Of a stretch of 64,000 bases of DNA, positions 36,178 to 44,188 are shown piece after piece. This DNA is from CAZYBU01 sp964645775 (GTDB lineage Bacteria; Spirochaetota; UBA4802; UBA5550). The position numbers and the translations under genes were made by a program. Below the pieces are notes generated by a model. That model saw nothing but the letters and a program-made list of their open reading frames with translations. It searched no databases and had not been told where the DNA came from. Numbering within the stretch: the stretch's first letter is position 1; each line of letters starts with the position of its first letter. The stretch lies in assembly GCA_964645775.1 (NCBI GenBank), contig CAZYBU010000005.1, forward strand, positions 1 through 64,000. The letters are read 5' to 3'.

Positions 36178-36208
36178 TTTTGGTGGGGCCATTTGATGGG
36201 TTCATTGA

Positions 36209-36330
36209 TGGGGCCAGACCCTGGCGCCAGAATAGTATGTGTAAAAAATACGTGCTCTAATAAAAATTAGCTGATTGTGATAGAGTAAAACCTACCTGAA
36301 CGTGATGGGGTCAGACCCTTATTCTGGCAA
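36209..36330. repeat. Inverted pair of palindromes, BIME-like
   Basis: Intergenic between mtaB and the sirtuin gene. A one-mismatch copy (GGGCCAGACCC, 36211-36221) is followed by GCCAGAATA (36226-36234), and an exact copy (36308-36318) is followed by its inverse TATTCTGGC (36320-36328). The flanks are inverted repeats of each other, about 85 bp apart. This is the layout of a bacterial interspersed mosaic element built from REP-type units. Confidence 0.65.
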
Positions 36331-36404
36331 GTTTTTTAATCTTGACAGAAAGCCCGATAAAAGAGTAGTATTATCTGATAATAATCAGTCATGTGAAGGA
36401 AAAT

Positions 36405-37160
36405 ATGGTTCCCAGTAGTGAAATAGAAAAGGCAGCGGATGCAATAATCAAATCGAACAGGACAGTCGCCTTTACCGGAGCAGGAGTTTCTGTAGAGAGT
36501 GGTATTCCCCCATTTCGCGGAGAAAACGGTATCTGGAACAAGTATGATCCCACTGTCCTTGATATCTCGTATTTCCATAGCAATCCTGATGAGTCTTGGA
36601 AAATTATTAAAGACCTGTTTTATGATTTCTTCGGCTCCGCAAAACCAAATAAGGCTCATGAAGTCCTTGCATGGATGCAGGAAAAGGGTCTTCTTCATGC
36701 AGTAATCACCCAGAACATTGATAATCTGCATCATGAGGCTGGCAATACTGAAATATATGAATTTCATGGAAACAGCCGTATCCTGGTCTGCATTTCATGT
36801 CAGGAACGTGTCGATGCCGTAGAGGAGGTATTAGCCATTCTTCCCCCTAAATGCGAGAAATGTGGGGGATTATTGAAACCGGATTTTATTTTTTTCGGTG
36901 AAGCGATACCAGAACCTGCGCGGTCGCTCTCTTTTGCAGAAGTTGATGAGGCTGATTGTTTTATAGTTATCGGAACTACTGGGGAAGTAATGCCCGCTTC
37001 CATGATCCCCCGGCTAGCAAAACAAAAAGGCGCTATAATAATTGAGGTTAACGTATTACCTTCGCATTATACGGCAGACGTGACGGATATCTTTCTTGAA
37101 GGCAGGGCCACAGAAATGATGGATCAGCTTCATGAGGCCCTTGAAGCTCGTCTTCCCTGA
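36405..37160 (+). CDS. Sir2-family NAD-dependent protein deacylase
   Basis: 251 aa, a sirtuin that removes acyl groups from lysine with NAD as co-substrate, releasing nicotinamide. Motifs are: FTGAGVSVESGIPPFRG, TQNIDNLHHEAGN, the catalytic His in YEFHGNSR, and a zinc site CISC...CEKCG. I chose ATG 36405 (AAGGA upstream); a GTG 12 bp earlier is also in frame. It is divergent from mtaB and convergent with the pncB-type gene. Its product nicotinamide is the substrate of the nicotinamidase two genes on. Confidence 0.92.
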   Translation: MVPSSEIEKAADAIIKSNRTVAFTGAGVSVESGIPPFRGENGIWNKYDPTVLDISYFHSNPDESWKIIKDLFYDFFGSAKPNKAHEVLAWMQEKGLLHAVITQNIDNLHHEAGNTEIYEFHGNSRILVCISCQERVDAVEEVLAILPPKCEKCGGLLKPDFIFFGEAIPEPARSLSFAEVDEADCFIVIGTTGEVMPASMIPRLAKQKGAIIIEVNVLPSHYTADVTDIFLEGRATEMMDQLHEALEARLP

Positions 37161-37174
37161 AAAGGTGTAACAAT

Positions 37175-38644
37175 CTATTTAAGATTGCTGTTTTTCCCTT
37201 TTATCGATTGTTGGATCAGGTCAGATTTAAGCTTCCTCAACCTATCCGAAAGGCTGACTTTGTATGTATGAGGAGAAATCAGTCGTTTATATGTTCTGTC
37301 CAACTGTTTTAGTCCCTCCCTTCTTCTGTTTGATAGTTCTTCCAGGGAATAATTATTGGAGGGTCTGACCCCATCCTCCATTACTTTTTCCAACAGGACT
37401 TCAACGCGATCATAAGATTTCATGGTAAAACCAGCTACCTCAATTGTAGGATGATTGAATCGAACAGGTTTTCCCTCTGATGTATCTCTTTGAATATCCT
37501 CACGTTCTTCTTCGAGGATAATAAGATCAGCCTGCATCTCGTTATTCTTATAAAAACGTAATATATTCTTTCTTCCAGGATTGGTTGTCTTCTCAGATTC
37601 ATTGGAGATCTTAATGCAGGGTTCAAGGGTATCACCTGTGTCCCGGGAGACAATTTTATAAACACCGGTTAATGAGGGTTCTCCCTCAGCTGTTATCAGT
37701 TTTGTACCGACTCCATAGGCATCAATTGGAGCTCCACTGTTTTTTAGCTGGTGAATAATCCACTCATCCAGTTCATTGGAGACATATATTTTTACATTGT
37801 GTAAACCAGCTTCATCCAGCATTCTGCGTCCTTCAAAACTGAGATATTCCGGGTCCCCGCTATCCAAACGAATACCGAGGGTCTGACCCTCATAATGATC
37901 CATCTCATTAAATACCTTGATTGCATTGGGGATTCCTGATTTCAGCGTGTCATAGGTGTCTACCAGAAGAATACAGGTATCCGGATTGAGTTTTGAGTAG
38001 GAGCGAAATGATTCGTATTCGTTTTGAAAACTCATAATCCAGCTGTGCGCCATCGTTCCCTTAACAGGTACAGCAAGGTCCATGCCAGCACGTGTATTGG
38101 ATGTTGATGATACGCCTCCAATGAAAGATGCGCGTGTGGCAGAAAGTGCACCATCAAATCCCTGTGCCCGGCGAAGACCAAATTCCAGGACAGGTTTACC
38201 TCCGGAAGACTCTGACACTCTTGCTGATTTGGTGGCGATCAGAGTTTGAAAGTTAATGCAATTAAGCAGCATACTTTCAATGTATTGAGCTTCCAGAAGA
38301 GTTCCTTCAACCCGGATAAGAGGTTCGTTTGGGAAAACGACGGAACCCTCCGGTGCAGCAAAAATATTGCCTGAGAATCTAAAAGATGAAAGAAAATCAA
38401 TAAATTCATCCTCAAAAGTGTTTAGACTGGCCAGATAATTGATTTCCTCTTCGCCAAATGTGAGATTTGACAGGATCTCAAGTAAGGGATTGAGACCGGC
38501 AAAAATTGCGTATCCTCCTTTAAAAGGGGCTCTACGAAAAAACATTTCGAAGATAGCCTTTCTTTCTCGAAGAAAGCGATAATAACCGGCCATCATGGTC
38601 AATTCATAAAAATCAGTAAGAAGGGAGAATTTTGAAGTAAGCAT
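37175..38644 (-). CDS. pncB: Nicotinate phosphoribosyltransferase
   Basis: Converts nicotinate and PRPP to nicotinate mononucleotide for NAD salvage. It is 489 aa, with YELTMMAGYYRF at the start, the active-site region EFGLRRAQGFDGALSATRAS, IRLDSGD and GVGTKL. It lies 1 bp after the nicotinamidase gene on the same strand, so the two form an operon. It carries two exact GGGTCWGACCC palindromes in frame without visible damage. Codon use is more AT-rich than in the flanking regions. Confidence 0.93.
   Translation of the reverse strand: MLTSKFSLLTDFYELTMMAGYYRFLRERKAIFEMFFRRAPFKGGYAIFAGLNPLLEILSNLTFGEEEINYLASLNTFEDEFIDFLSSFRFSGNIFAAPEGSVVFPNEPLIRVEGTLLEAQYIESMLLNCINFQTLIATKSARVSESSGGKPVLEFGLRRAQGFDGALSATRASFIGGVSSTSNTRAGMDLAVPVKGTMAHSWIMSFQNEYESFRSYSKLNPDTCILLVDTYDTLKSGIPNAIKVFNEMDHYEGQTLGIRLDSGDPEYLSFEGRRMLDEAGLHNVKIYVSNELDEWIIHQLKNSGAPIDAYGVGTKLITAEGEPSLTGVYKIVSRDTGDTLEPCIKISNESEKTTNPGRKNILRFYKNNEMQADLIILEEEREDIQRDTSEGKPVRFNHPTIEVAGFTMKSYDRVEVLLEKVMEDGVRPSNNYSLEELSNRRREGLKQLDRTYKRLISPHTYKVSLSDRLRKLKSDLIQQSIKGKNSNLK
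37361..37371. repeat. GGGTCWGACCC palindrome, in pncB
   Basis: Exact copy read as Asp-Gly-Val-Arg-Pro near the C-terminus of the pncB product. Confidence 0.85.
37879..37889. repeat. GGGTCWGACCC palindrome, in pncB
   Basis: Exact copy within a 15-bp palindrome GAGGGTCTGACCCTC, read as Glu-Gly-Gln-Thr-Leu just before the conserved IRLDSGD motif. Confidence 0.85.
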
Positions 38645-38645
38645 A

Positions 38646-39263
38646 TTAGAGATCCGTGGTCTTGATAATTGCTGCTCCCTTATGTTTCATCGTTTCCAGG
38701 GCTTGATTTACAGAACCTGCGGGTGTATCGATGCCGCGGCAGGCGTCTTCCAGTAAATTTACTGAGAATCCAAGTTCAATGGCATCAATGACGGAATAGA
38801 GAACACATACATCCAGGGCCAGACCCCCAATGAAAAGATGCTGAATATTCAGTGTTTTAAGGTATCCTTCAAGCCCCGTAAGAGTAACGCCGTCATTTTC
38901 TTTGAATGCTGAATATGAGTCAATAGAAGGATTCCAACCTTTACGGATAATTAGCTTGATGGGGTCAGACCTGAGTTCTGGATGAAACTCTGCCCCTTTG
39001 CTTCCCTGGACACAATGTTCTGGCCAGAGTATCTGGTCAATACCTTCCAGATTTATAGTATCAAAGGGTTCTTTACCTGAATGGGATGAAGCAAAAGACA
39101 CATGTCCTTTTGGATGCCAGTCTTGGGTCGCTATAATTGAATCAAAGTGATCCATGGATCGGTTAATGGGAGCTACGGTTTTATCGCCTTCCGGGACTTC
39201 CAGTGCACCTCCTGGACAAAAATCATTCTGTAAATCAATAATCATTAGCGCAGTTTTATTCAT
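38646..39263 (-). CDS. pncA: Nicotinamidase
   Basis: Hydrolyses nicotinamide to nicotinate. It is 205 aa, of the isochorismatase-like fold. The catalytic Asp10 is in ALMIIDLQNDFCPGG, the Lys in IIRKGWNPSIDSYSAF and the Cys in GGLALDVCVLYS; the metal-binding Asp/His are in ATQDWHPKGHVSF. It is transcribed with pncB. With the sirtuin it closes the loop NAD - nicotinamide - nicotinate - NAMN. Confidence 0.94.
   Translation of the reverse strand: MNKTALMIIDLQNDFCPGGALEVPEGDKTVAPINRSMDHFDSIIATQDWHPKGHVSFASSHSGKEPFDTINLEGIDQILWPEHCVQGSKGAEFHPELRSDPIKLIIRKGWNPSIDSYSAFKENDGVTLTGLEGYLKTLNIQHLFIGGLALDVCVLYSVIDAIELGFSVNLLEDACRGIDTPAGSVNQALETMKHKGAAIIKTTDL
38962..38972. repeat. Near-copy of GGGTCWGACCC, in pncA
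   Basis: GGGTCAGACCT, one mismatch in the last base. It is followed by GAGTTCTGG, like the flank of the intergenic copy at 36308. Read as Leu-Arg-Ser-Asp-Pro in the nicotinamidase. Confidence 0.6.
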
Positions 39264-39336
39264 GATGATTTCCTAAATAGGATTAGTTATATACTATCAG
39301 TGTACTGTTAGTTTTGGAAGCTGTCAAGGCTACAGA

Positions 39337-39347
39337 GGGTCAGACCC
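39337..39347. repeat. GGGTCWGACCC palindrome, upstream of RAYT
   Basis: Exact intergenic copy, 103 bp before the transposase start, the copy nearest to that gene. Confidence 0.85.
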
Positions 39348-39449
39348 ATACTCTTATAAAGCGCAAATTTGAATTTTTTAAGAAAACCCGGTAAAAATTT
39401 TTTTATTTTGGATTCTCCGGTCGTGTAACCAGTGAACAGGGAGGATCAA

Positions 39450-40022
39450 ATGACACGACCACTTCGCATTCAAAGGCCCGATCTGACTTATCATGTTGTT
39501 TCCAGATGTGTTGAAGGAATGAATCTTCTGGATACTGATTTTTGGAAGGGAATACTTTCAGAAACAGTGAAGAGAGCGAAAAGTAAGTACAATTTTAATT
39601 GTAACTATGCTGTCATATTGGATAATCACTTCCATTTTTTGATTCACACACTGGAGGATGGCGAATCGATCTCCAGAATTATGCAATATATTAAGTCCCG
39701 ATTTGCTGAGACATATAATAGAATTATGAATCGAAAGGGTGTTTTCTGGGCGGGCCGATATAAAGATAAAATTGTTGAGTTCGCGAAAAAACCTGTTGAG
39801 TATCTTTTAACTCTGATCTGGTATCTTGGTTATAATCCGGTTCGAGCAGGAAAGACTCATGATCCTCTCAAGTACAGATACAGTTCTTTCAAGTATTATA
39901 TGAAGGGCAAGGTTGAGGTGGATGATTTTATATCACTTCATCCCATGTTTATGTCTTTATCCGATGATCATAACAAGAGAATTGAGATACTAAATCTGTT
40001 CAAATATGCGCAACTGGAGTAA
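39450..40022 (+). CDS. REP-associated tyrosine transposase (RAYT, Y1/IS200-like)
   Basis: 190 aa. The HUH metal motif is HFH (residues 60-62) in AVILDNHFHFLIH. The likely catalytic tyrosine is Y125 in LIWYLGYNPVRAG, the position of the family's YIhlNPVRA motif; Y118 is an alternative. The N-terminal MTRPLRIQRPDLTYHVVSRC and FWAGRYKDKIV are typical of RAYTs. The ATG at 39450 has GGGAGG upstream. No tnpB and no second copy is seen. RAYTs process REP-like palindromes; palindrome copies are densest around this gene. No subterminal IS ends are visible. Confidence 0.88.
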   Translation: MTRPLRIQRPDLTYHVVSRCVEGMNLLDTDFWKGILSETVKRAKSKYNFNCNYAVILDNHFHFLIHTLEDGESISRIMQYIKSRFAETYNRIMNRKGVFWAGRYKDKIVEFAKKPVEYLLTLIWYLGYNPVRAGKTHDPLKYRYSSFKYYMKGKVEVDDFISLHPMFMSLSDDHNKRIEILNLFKYAQLE

Positions 40023-40151
40023 TGAAAATGTTGAGATTCCTGGTGAATTCTGGAAGTTCAGAAAGTAACAAAGCCTTTTAACCGTATTTGGATAAGGAGG
40101 ATGTGCTACAATATTTTTGTTGGAGTAATATAAGTTCTATGTGGGGCAACC

Positions 40152-41300
40152 TTATTCCATATAAACTCTTGGAACACGGGAGCTGATATTACATACCATT
40201 TCATAGGGAATGGTTCCAGTTATTTCGCAGAGTTCCTCCAGAGGTATTATTTTTTTATTAATTTTACCAAAAAGAAGAACATCATCACCGTTAAAAGCAG
40301 TGCCATCCGGACCGATGTCTACCATAACCTGGTCCATACAAATGCTTCCAGCAACCCTGTAGCGTTTACCATTTATTATGACCGGAGCGTGATTTGAAAG
40401 TAGTCTGCTGTATCCATCTCCGTATCCAACTGGTAGGGTTACAATTCGGGTCTGACCCTCAGTTCTATAAGTATGGTTATAGCTTATACCTGTTTCTGGA
40501 GGGCATACCTTGAAATATGAAACCTTTGTTTTCAATGTCATTACAGGTTGCAGCTTCATGCCGGCATATTGAACATCAGGTAAATATCCTTTTGGATCAT
40601 AGCCATATAACATGATTCCGGGCCTGACTGTATTAAAGTGAGATTCTGGGTGATATAGAACTCCAGCAGAGTTGGCAATATGGATCATTTCAGGATGATT
40701 TTTTTTGCTTTCCATATAATTGATAACTTCCTGGAATCGTTTAATCTGCAACAATGTGAATTCTCTGTCTGATTCACCTTTTGCCAAATGTGAAAATATA
40801 CCCTTTATCTCCAGGTGGGTCTGACCCCAGGCATGGTCAATAAACTGGTCCGCATGGTACCAGTGGACCCCGATCCTCTCCATACCTGTATCAATTTTTA
40901 AATGGACAAGTGCTCTTTTTCCCGTCTCAGCAGCTTTCCGGGCTATGGCCTCAGTTTTATCACGTGAAGAACTTGTGATTTCAATATCATATTCGATAAA
41001 TGTTTCAATCTGTTCGGTGTTTATGGCTCCGAGAACAAGAATGGGGGCTGTGATTCCCCGTTGCCTCAGATAAACCCCCTCCTCCAGATAGGCTACACCA
41101 ATATAATCTGCTCCCTCTTCAAGTAAGAGCCTGCTTACTGCTTCCAGTCCGTGCCCATAAGCGTTAGCCTTGACCATTGGCATCGTCATGACTCCTGGAC
41201 CAGCCATTGCTCTGGCTATGGCGAAGTTGTTCCTGAGGGCTGAAAGAGATACCTCAGCCCGGGTCGGTCTATTATGATAGGCGGTATCGATAGAAGACAT
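40152..41300 (-). CDS. alr: Alanine racemase
   Basis: PLP enzyme making D-alanine for peptidoglycan. It is 382 aa, normal length. The PLP-lysine is in MPMVKANAYGHGLEAV; the second-domain motifs are LPVGYGDGYSRLL and AGSICMDQVMVDIG. ISYNHTYRT carries the catalytic tyrosine region. It is monocistronic on the minus strand. Two exact palindromes lie within it in frame. Confidence 0.94.
   Translation of the reverse strand: MSSIDTAYHNRPTRAEVSLSALRNNFAIARAMAGPGVMTMPMVKANAYGHGLEAVSRLLLEEGADYIGVAYLEEGVYLRQRGITAPILVLGAINTEQIETFIEYDIEITSSSRDKTEAIARKAAETGKRALVHLKIDTGMERIGVHWYHADQFIDHAWGQTHLEIKGIFSHLAKGESDREFTLLQIKRFQEVINYMESKKNHPEMIHIANSAGVLYHPESHFNTVRPGIMLYGYDPKGYLPDVQYAGMKLQPVMTLKTKVSYFKVCPPETGISYNHTYRTEGQTRIVTLPVGYGDGYSRLLSNHAPVIINGKRYRVAGSICMDQVMVDIGPDGTAFNGDDVLLFGKINKKIIPLEELCEITGTIPYEMVCNISSRVPRVYME
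40448..40458. repeat. GGGTCWGACCC palindrome, in alr
   Basis: Exact copy read as Glu-Gly-Gln-Thr-Arg, directly before the conserved IVTLPVGYGDGY segment. Followed by TCAGTTCTAT, similar to the extended flank of other copies. Confidence 0.85.
40817..40827. repeat. GGGTCWGACCC palindrome, in alr
   Basis: Exact copy read as Trp-Gly-Gln-Thr-His in a surface-type loop before LEIKGIFSHLAKG. Confidence 0.85.
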
Positions 41301-41439
41301 CTGTTCCTTCCATGTTTGATTATACTTGTTAGTGATTTCAGGATGGTCCCGGGTCTACAACAACTTTTTGGAGATAATACGTCGGATAATCTATGTTATA
41401 ATAGCGTTTATTTCCTTCAGATATTCTAATAATAAGCAA

Positions 41440-41464
41440 GGGTCTGACCCTCCAATTCTGACCC
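41440..41464. repeat. GGGTCWGACCC palindrome plus half-site, intergenic
   Basis: Exact copy (41440-41450) followed by a half copy TCTGACCC (41457-41464); CCTCCAATTC is repeated directly after each. It looks like a short tandem duplication of the 3' part of the unit, upstream of alr. Confidence 0.8.
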
Positions 41465-41501
41465 TCCAATTCCAGTATGCTAATAATGCTAATTGCATCA
41501 A

Positions 41502-41924
41502 TTAATTTGAATTATCGTTCATCGTGTCATCTTTTCTTCGTTTTCCATCCCCCTCCGGGAAGAGCATCTTTTCCACCGCCCTGCGGGTGGCCCATTGTAG
41601 AAAGATTTTTGAATGTCGAGCCCCTGCAAGGTATACCCCCAGCATAAGGGTCAGATGAGAGATCCCGTAGGTAAGGGGGCCCCCCACAACAATGAGCAGT
41701 GGTTCACGATACAGCGCGGCTGCTATAGCTGCCAGTGTTATCAGAGGCCATCCTATCACGTAACTGAATAGAATCAGGGATAATCCCAAGATGATTCTGG
41801 GACCCGGTTTTTCCCGGAAGGCATTAAGGTCCGCCTTTCCTTCTACGGCTTCTCTAACGAAGGAAAACCCCATGAGACAATGCCCCATCCTGCGTAAAAA
41901 CGTATTTAGCTTTTCTTTCGTCAT
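41502..41924 (-). CDS. Small membrane protein of unknown function
   Basis: 140 aa, with three likely hydrophobic segments between about residues 43 and 98 (IILGLSLILFSYVIGWPLIT; LAAIAAALYREPLLIVVGGP; ISHLTLMLGVYLAGA). The N-terminus contains MGHCLMGFSFVREAVEGKAD and the C-terminal 25 residues are charged. I do not recognise a family. It is divergent from the ammonia-lyase gene; the 280-bp gap between them holds no gene that I can see. Confidence 0.6.
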   Translation of the reverse strand: MTKEKLNTFLRRMGHCLMGFSFVREAVEGKADLNAFREKPGPRIILGLSLILFSYVIGWPLITLAAIAAALYREPLLIVVGGPLTYGISHLTLMLGVYLAGARHSKIFLQWATRRAVEKMLFPEGDGKRRKDDTMNDNSN

Positions 41925-42204
41925 AGTTTTTGTTTGAAGCTTTTTTCTTATGCGATTACAATCATATGTTTCTTTCCCCGGATTAAAATGGTATCCTCCA
42001 GGTGAATTTCAGAAATCTTTCGTATCTACGGTACTTATCCCTGAGCTTCTTTCCCAATTCTACAATCTATTATTCTCCTGTGCAAAACACTTTTTCAGCT
42101 ACAGCGGTCTTTACCATAATTTATGATTGAATAAATACCTGATCCTTTCTGTAATGGAAGCCGTAAAGTTTTATAAAGTGATCAGTTTTGACGGTTTTTA
42201 TAGA

Positions 42205-43776
42205 ATGAATAGAAAATGTGATATTCAGAACCTGCTTATTATAGATGAGACACCCCTCGCCCTGGAAGATGTTGTCGATGTCGCAAGAGGTAACTGTGAA
42301 ATCGAGTTAAGCCGTAATGAGCGATTCCTCGGTATTCTGGAAAATTCCCGTCGTAAACTCCTTGATGCGATGGAGAAGGGTGTCCCGGTATATGGCGTAA
42401 CCACAGGATACGGCAAGTCCTGCGGCAAGAGATTGGACTCTTCCCTTGCCCTTATCAATGGGAAAAACCTTGTCCGTTTTCATGGTTGCGGTACCGGTGA
42501 GGTCTTGGGCAGGATTGAATCCCGCGCTGTCCTTATCTGCCGAATCGCTTCTCTTGTACAGGGGTACTCTGGAGTGAGCCATGGTCTCCTTCAGGCCCTC
42601 GTCGATCTTTTACGAAAGGATGTCGTACCTGTTATCCCTTCGGAAGGTTCCGTTGGCGCATCCGGAGACCTGACGCCCATGTCCTATGTGGCGGCGGTCC
42701 TTTCCGGGGAACGTGAGGTCTTTTTTCGGGGCGGACGAATGTCGGCCGATCGTGCCCTTAAAGAGGCGGGTCTGACCCCCTATGAACTGAGGTCCAAGGA
42801 GGCCCTGGCCATCATGAACGGTACCACGGTTATGACCGGCCTCGCGGCCCTGGCTGCCTGGCGTGCCGGCAATCTTCTTGACAGCGTTGTACGGGCTACG
42901 GCCCTTTCGGTCCATGCCGTGCAGGGGAACAGGCGGCACTTTCATCCCACGATCTCCCGGTCCCGGCCTTATGGCGGTCAGATACGTGTTTCCGACATGT
43001 TGAACAGGTTTCTCGACTCCAGTACTTCGGAAAGTCAACTGGAGTCCCCGGCCCCGGAAGCCCTTCAGGACCCTTATTCCCTAAGGTGCTCTCCCCAGAT
43101 CGCGGGTGTTCTTGGCGATACCCTGACTTGGGTCTGTCAATGGATCGAAATAGAGATTAATAGCGCTAATGATAATCCTTTGGTCGATCCCGATACGGGT
43201 GAAATCCTCATGGGAGGCAATTTCTACGGTGGCCATATCTCCCAGGCCATGGATTCACTGAAGAGCAGTATTGCTTCTGTAGCGGATATGAGTGACCGGC
43301 AGGTTGCCCTTCTGGTCAACCCGAACGTAAACCGGGGCCTGCCGGCAGACCTGGTTGCCGAAAAGAAAGATGACTCCACCCATCACGGTTTTAAGGCTCT
43401 CTCCATCGCGGCTTCGGCATTGACGGCTGAGGCATTGAAAAACACCATGCCGGCCGCTTCCTTCTCCCGCTCCACGGAGTCCCACAATCAGGACAAGGTG
43501 AGCATGGGGACCATCGCGGCCCGGGACACTATGCGTATTCTGGAACTGACGGCCAGGGTCGCCTCTATTCATATACTCACGGCTGTTCAGGCCGTTGAAC
43601 TGCGGGGGAACTGCCACGAACGTCCTGAAATTGAAAGGATGGTCCGGGAAGTACGGGCTGTAAGTGAACCGGTTCTCGAAGATCGGCCCCTGGACAGTGA
43701 TATTGAAGAGGTGGCCCGGCGTATACTCGACAACAGACTTTTCGGGATGGATAATGACCAGGAGACCAATAGTTAG
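42205..43776 (+). CDS. Aromatic amino acid ammonia-lyase
   Basis: Deaminates Tyr, Phe or His to the aryl-acrylate; in an aryl polyene locus it would supply coumarate or cinnamate as starter. The start at 42205 gives 523 aa, close to the family length; earlier in-frame starts (42127, 42154) add an odd leader. The MIO cofactor triad is A152-S153-G154 in GSVGASGDLTPMSYV. Phe92-His93 occupy the position that selects substrate (His-Leu in the Rhodobacter tyrosine lyase, by-eye alignment), so I do not assign Tyr, Phe or His. It is the first gene of a plus-strand operon reaching 53151. Confidence 0.88.
   Translation: MNRKCDIQNLLIIDETPLALEDVVDVARGNCEIELSRNERFLGILENSRRKLLDAMEKGVPVYGVTTGYGKSCGKRLDSSLALINGKNLVRFHGCGTGEVLGRIESRAVLICRIASLVQGYSGVSHGLLQALVDLLRKDVVPVIPSEGSVGASGDLTPMSYVAAVLSGEREVFFRGGRMSADRALKEAGLTPYELRSKEALAIMNGTTVMTGLAALAAWRAGNLLDSVVRATALSVHAVQGNRRHFHPTISRSRPYGGQIRVSDMLNRFLDSSTSESQLESPAPEALQDPYSLRCSPQIAGVLGDTLTWVCQWIEIEINSANDNPLVDPDTGEILMGGNFYGGHISQAMDSLKSSIASVADMSDRQVALLVNPNVNRGLPADLVAEKKDDSTHHGFKALSIAASALTAEALKNTMPAASFSRSTESHNQDKVSMGTIAARDTMRILELTARVASIHILTAVQAVELRGNCHERPEIERMVREVRAVSEPVLEDRPLDSDIEEVARRILDNRLFGMDNDQETNS
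42768..42778. repeat. GGGTCWGACCC palindrome, in the ammonia-lyase gene
   Basis: Exact copy read as Ala-Gly-Leu-Thr-Pro, about 35 residues after the MIO triad. Confidence 0.85.
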
Positions 43777-44188
43777 CCACAGCATTGAGATGCAGGTCCC
43801 CTTTTATGATCTGGATCCCATGCAGATAGTCTGGCACGGAAATTACCTCAAGTACTTTGACCGGGCCCGGGCCGCTCTTTTCAGTCATATTAACGTGGAT
43901 CTCTATGATATTTATAACGAAACGGAGTATCTCTTCCCCATTATCCGTTCCTCGGTTAAGCATATTACGCCTTTAATGTATAACGATCGTATCCTTTGCA
44001 CGGCCCATTTGATGCAGGTGGATTACAAGATAGTCTTTGATTTTGAGCTCAGGCGGCTTAAAGATGATAGGGTCTGCGCAAAAGGGAGAAGTGAACAGGT
44101 GGCTATTCGAAACATGGATGGTGAAATGCTTTTTCGGATACCCGGGTCTGTCCGGGAAAGAATACTTAATGCAGGAGAAGTCTCATGA
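43754..44188 (+). CDS. 4-hydroxybenzoyl-CoA-type thioesterase (hotdog fold)
   Basis: 144 aa. The motif VPFYDLDPMQIVWHGNYLKY carries the catalytic Asp and the pattern of 4HBT thioesterases, which hydrolyse acyl-CoA or acyl-ACP. The start overlaps the ammonia-lyase end by 23 bp. Thioesterases of this type occur in aryl polyene clusters, where they may release or edit the polyene chain. Release of a free acid here would supply the substrate of the next gene, a fatty-acid-kinase-like fusion; ATGA overlap ties the two. Confidence 0.88.
   Translation: MTRRPIVSHSIEMQVPFYDLDPMQIVWHGNYLKYFDRARAALFSHINVDLYDIYNETEYLFPIIRSSVKHITPLMYNDRILCTAHLMQVDYKIVFDFELRRLKDDRVCAKGRSEQVAIRNMDGEMLFRIPGSVRERILNAGEVS

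Noticed and set aside
39432..40150. Complete IS200-type insertion sequence
   Set aside because: No tnpB, no second copy and no clear hairpin ends flank the transposase gene, which fits a single-copy RAYT better.
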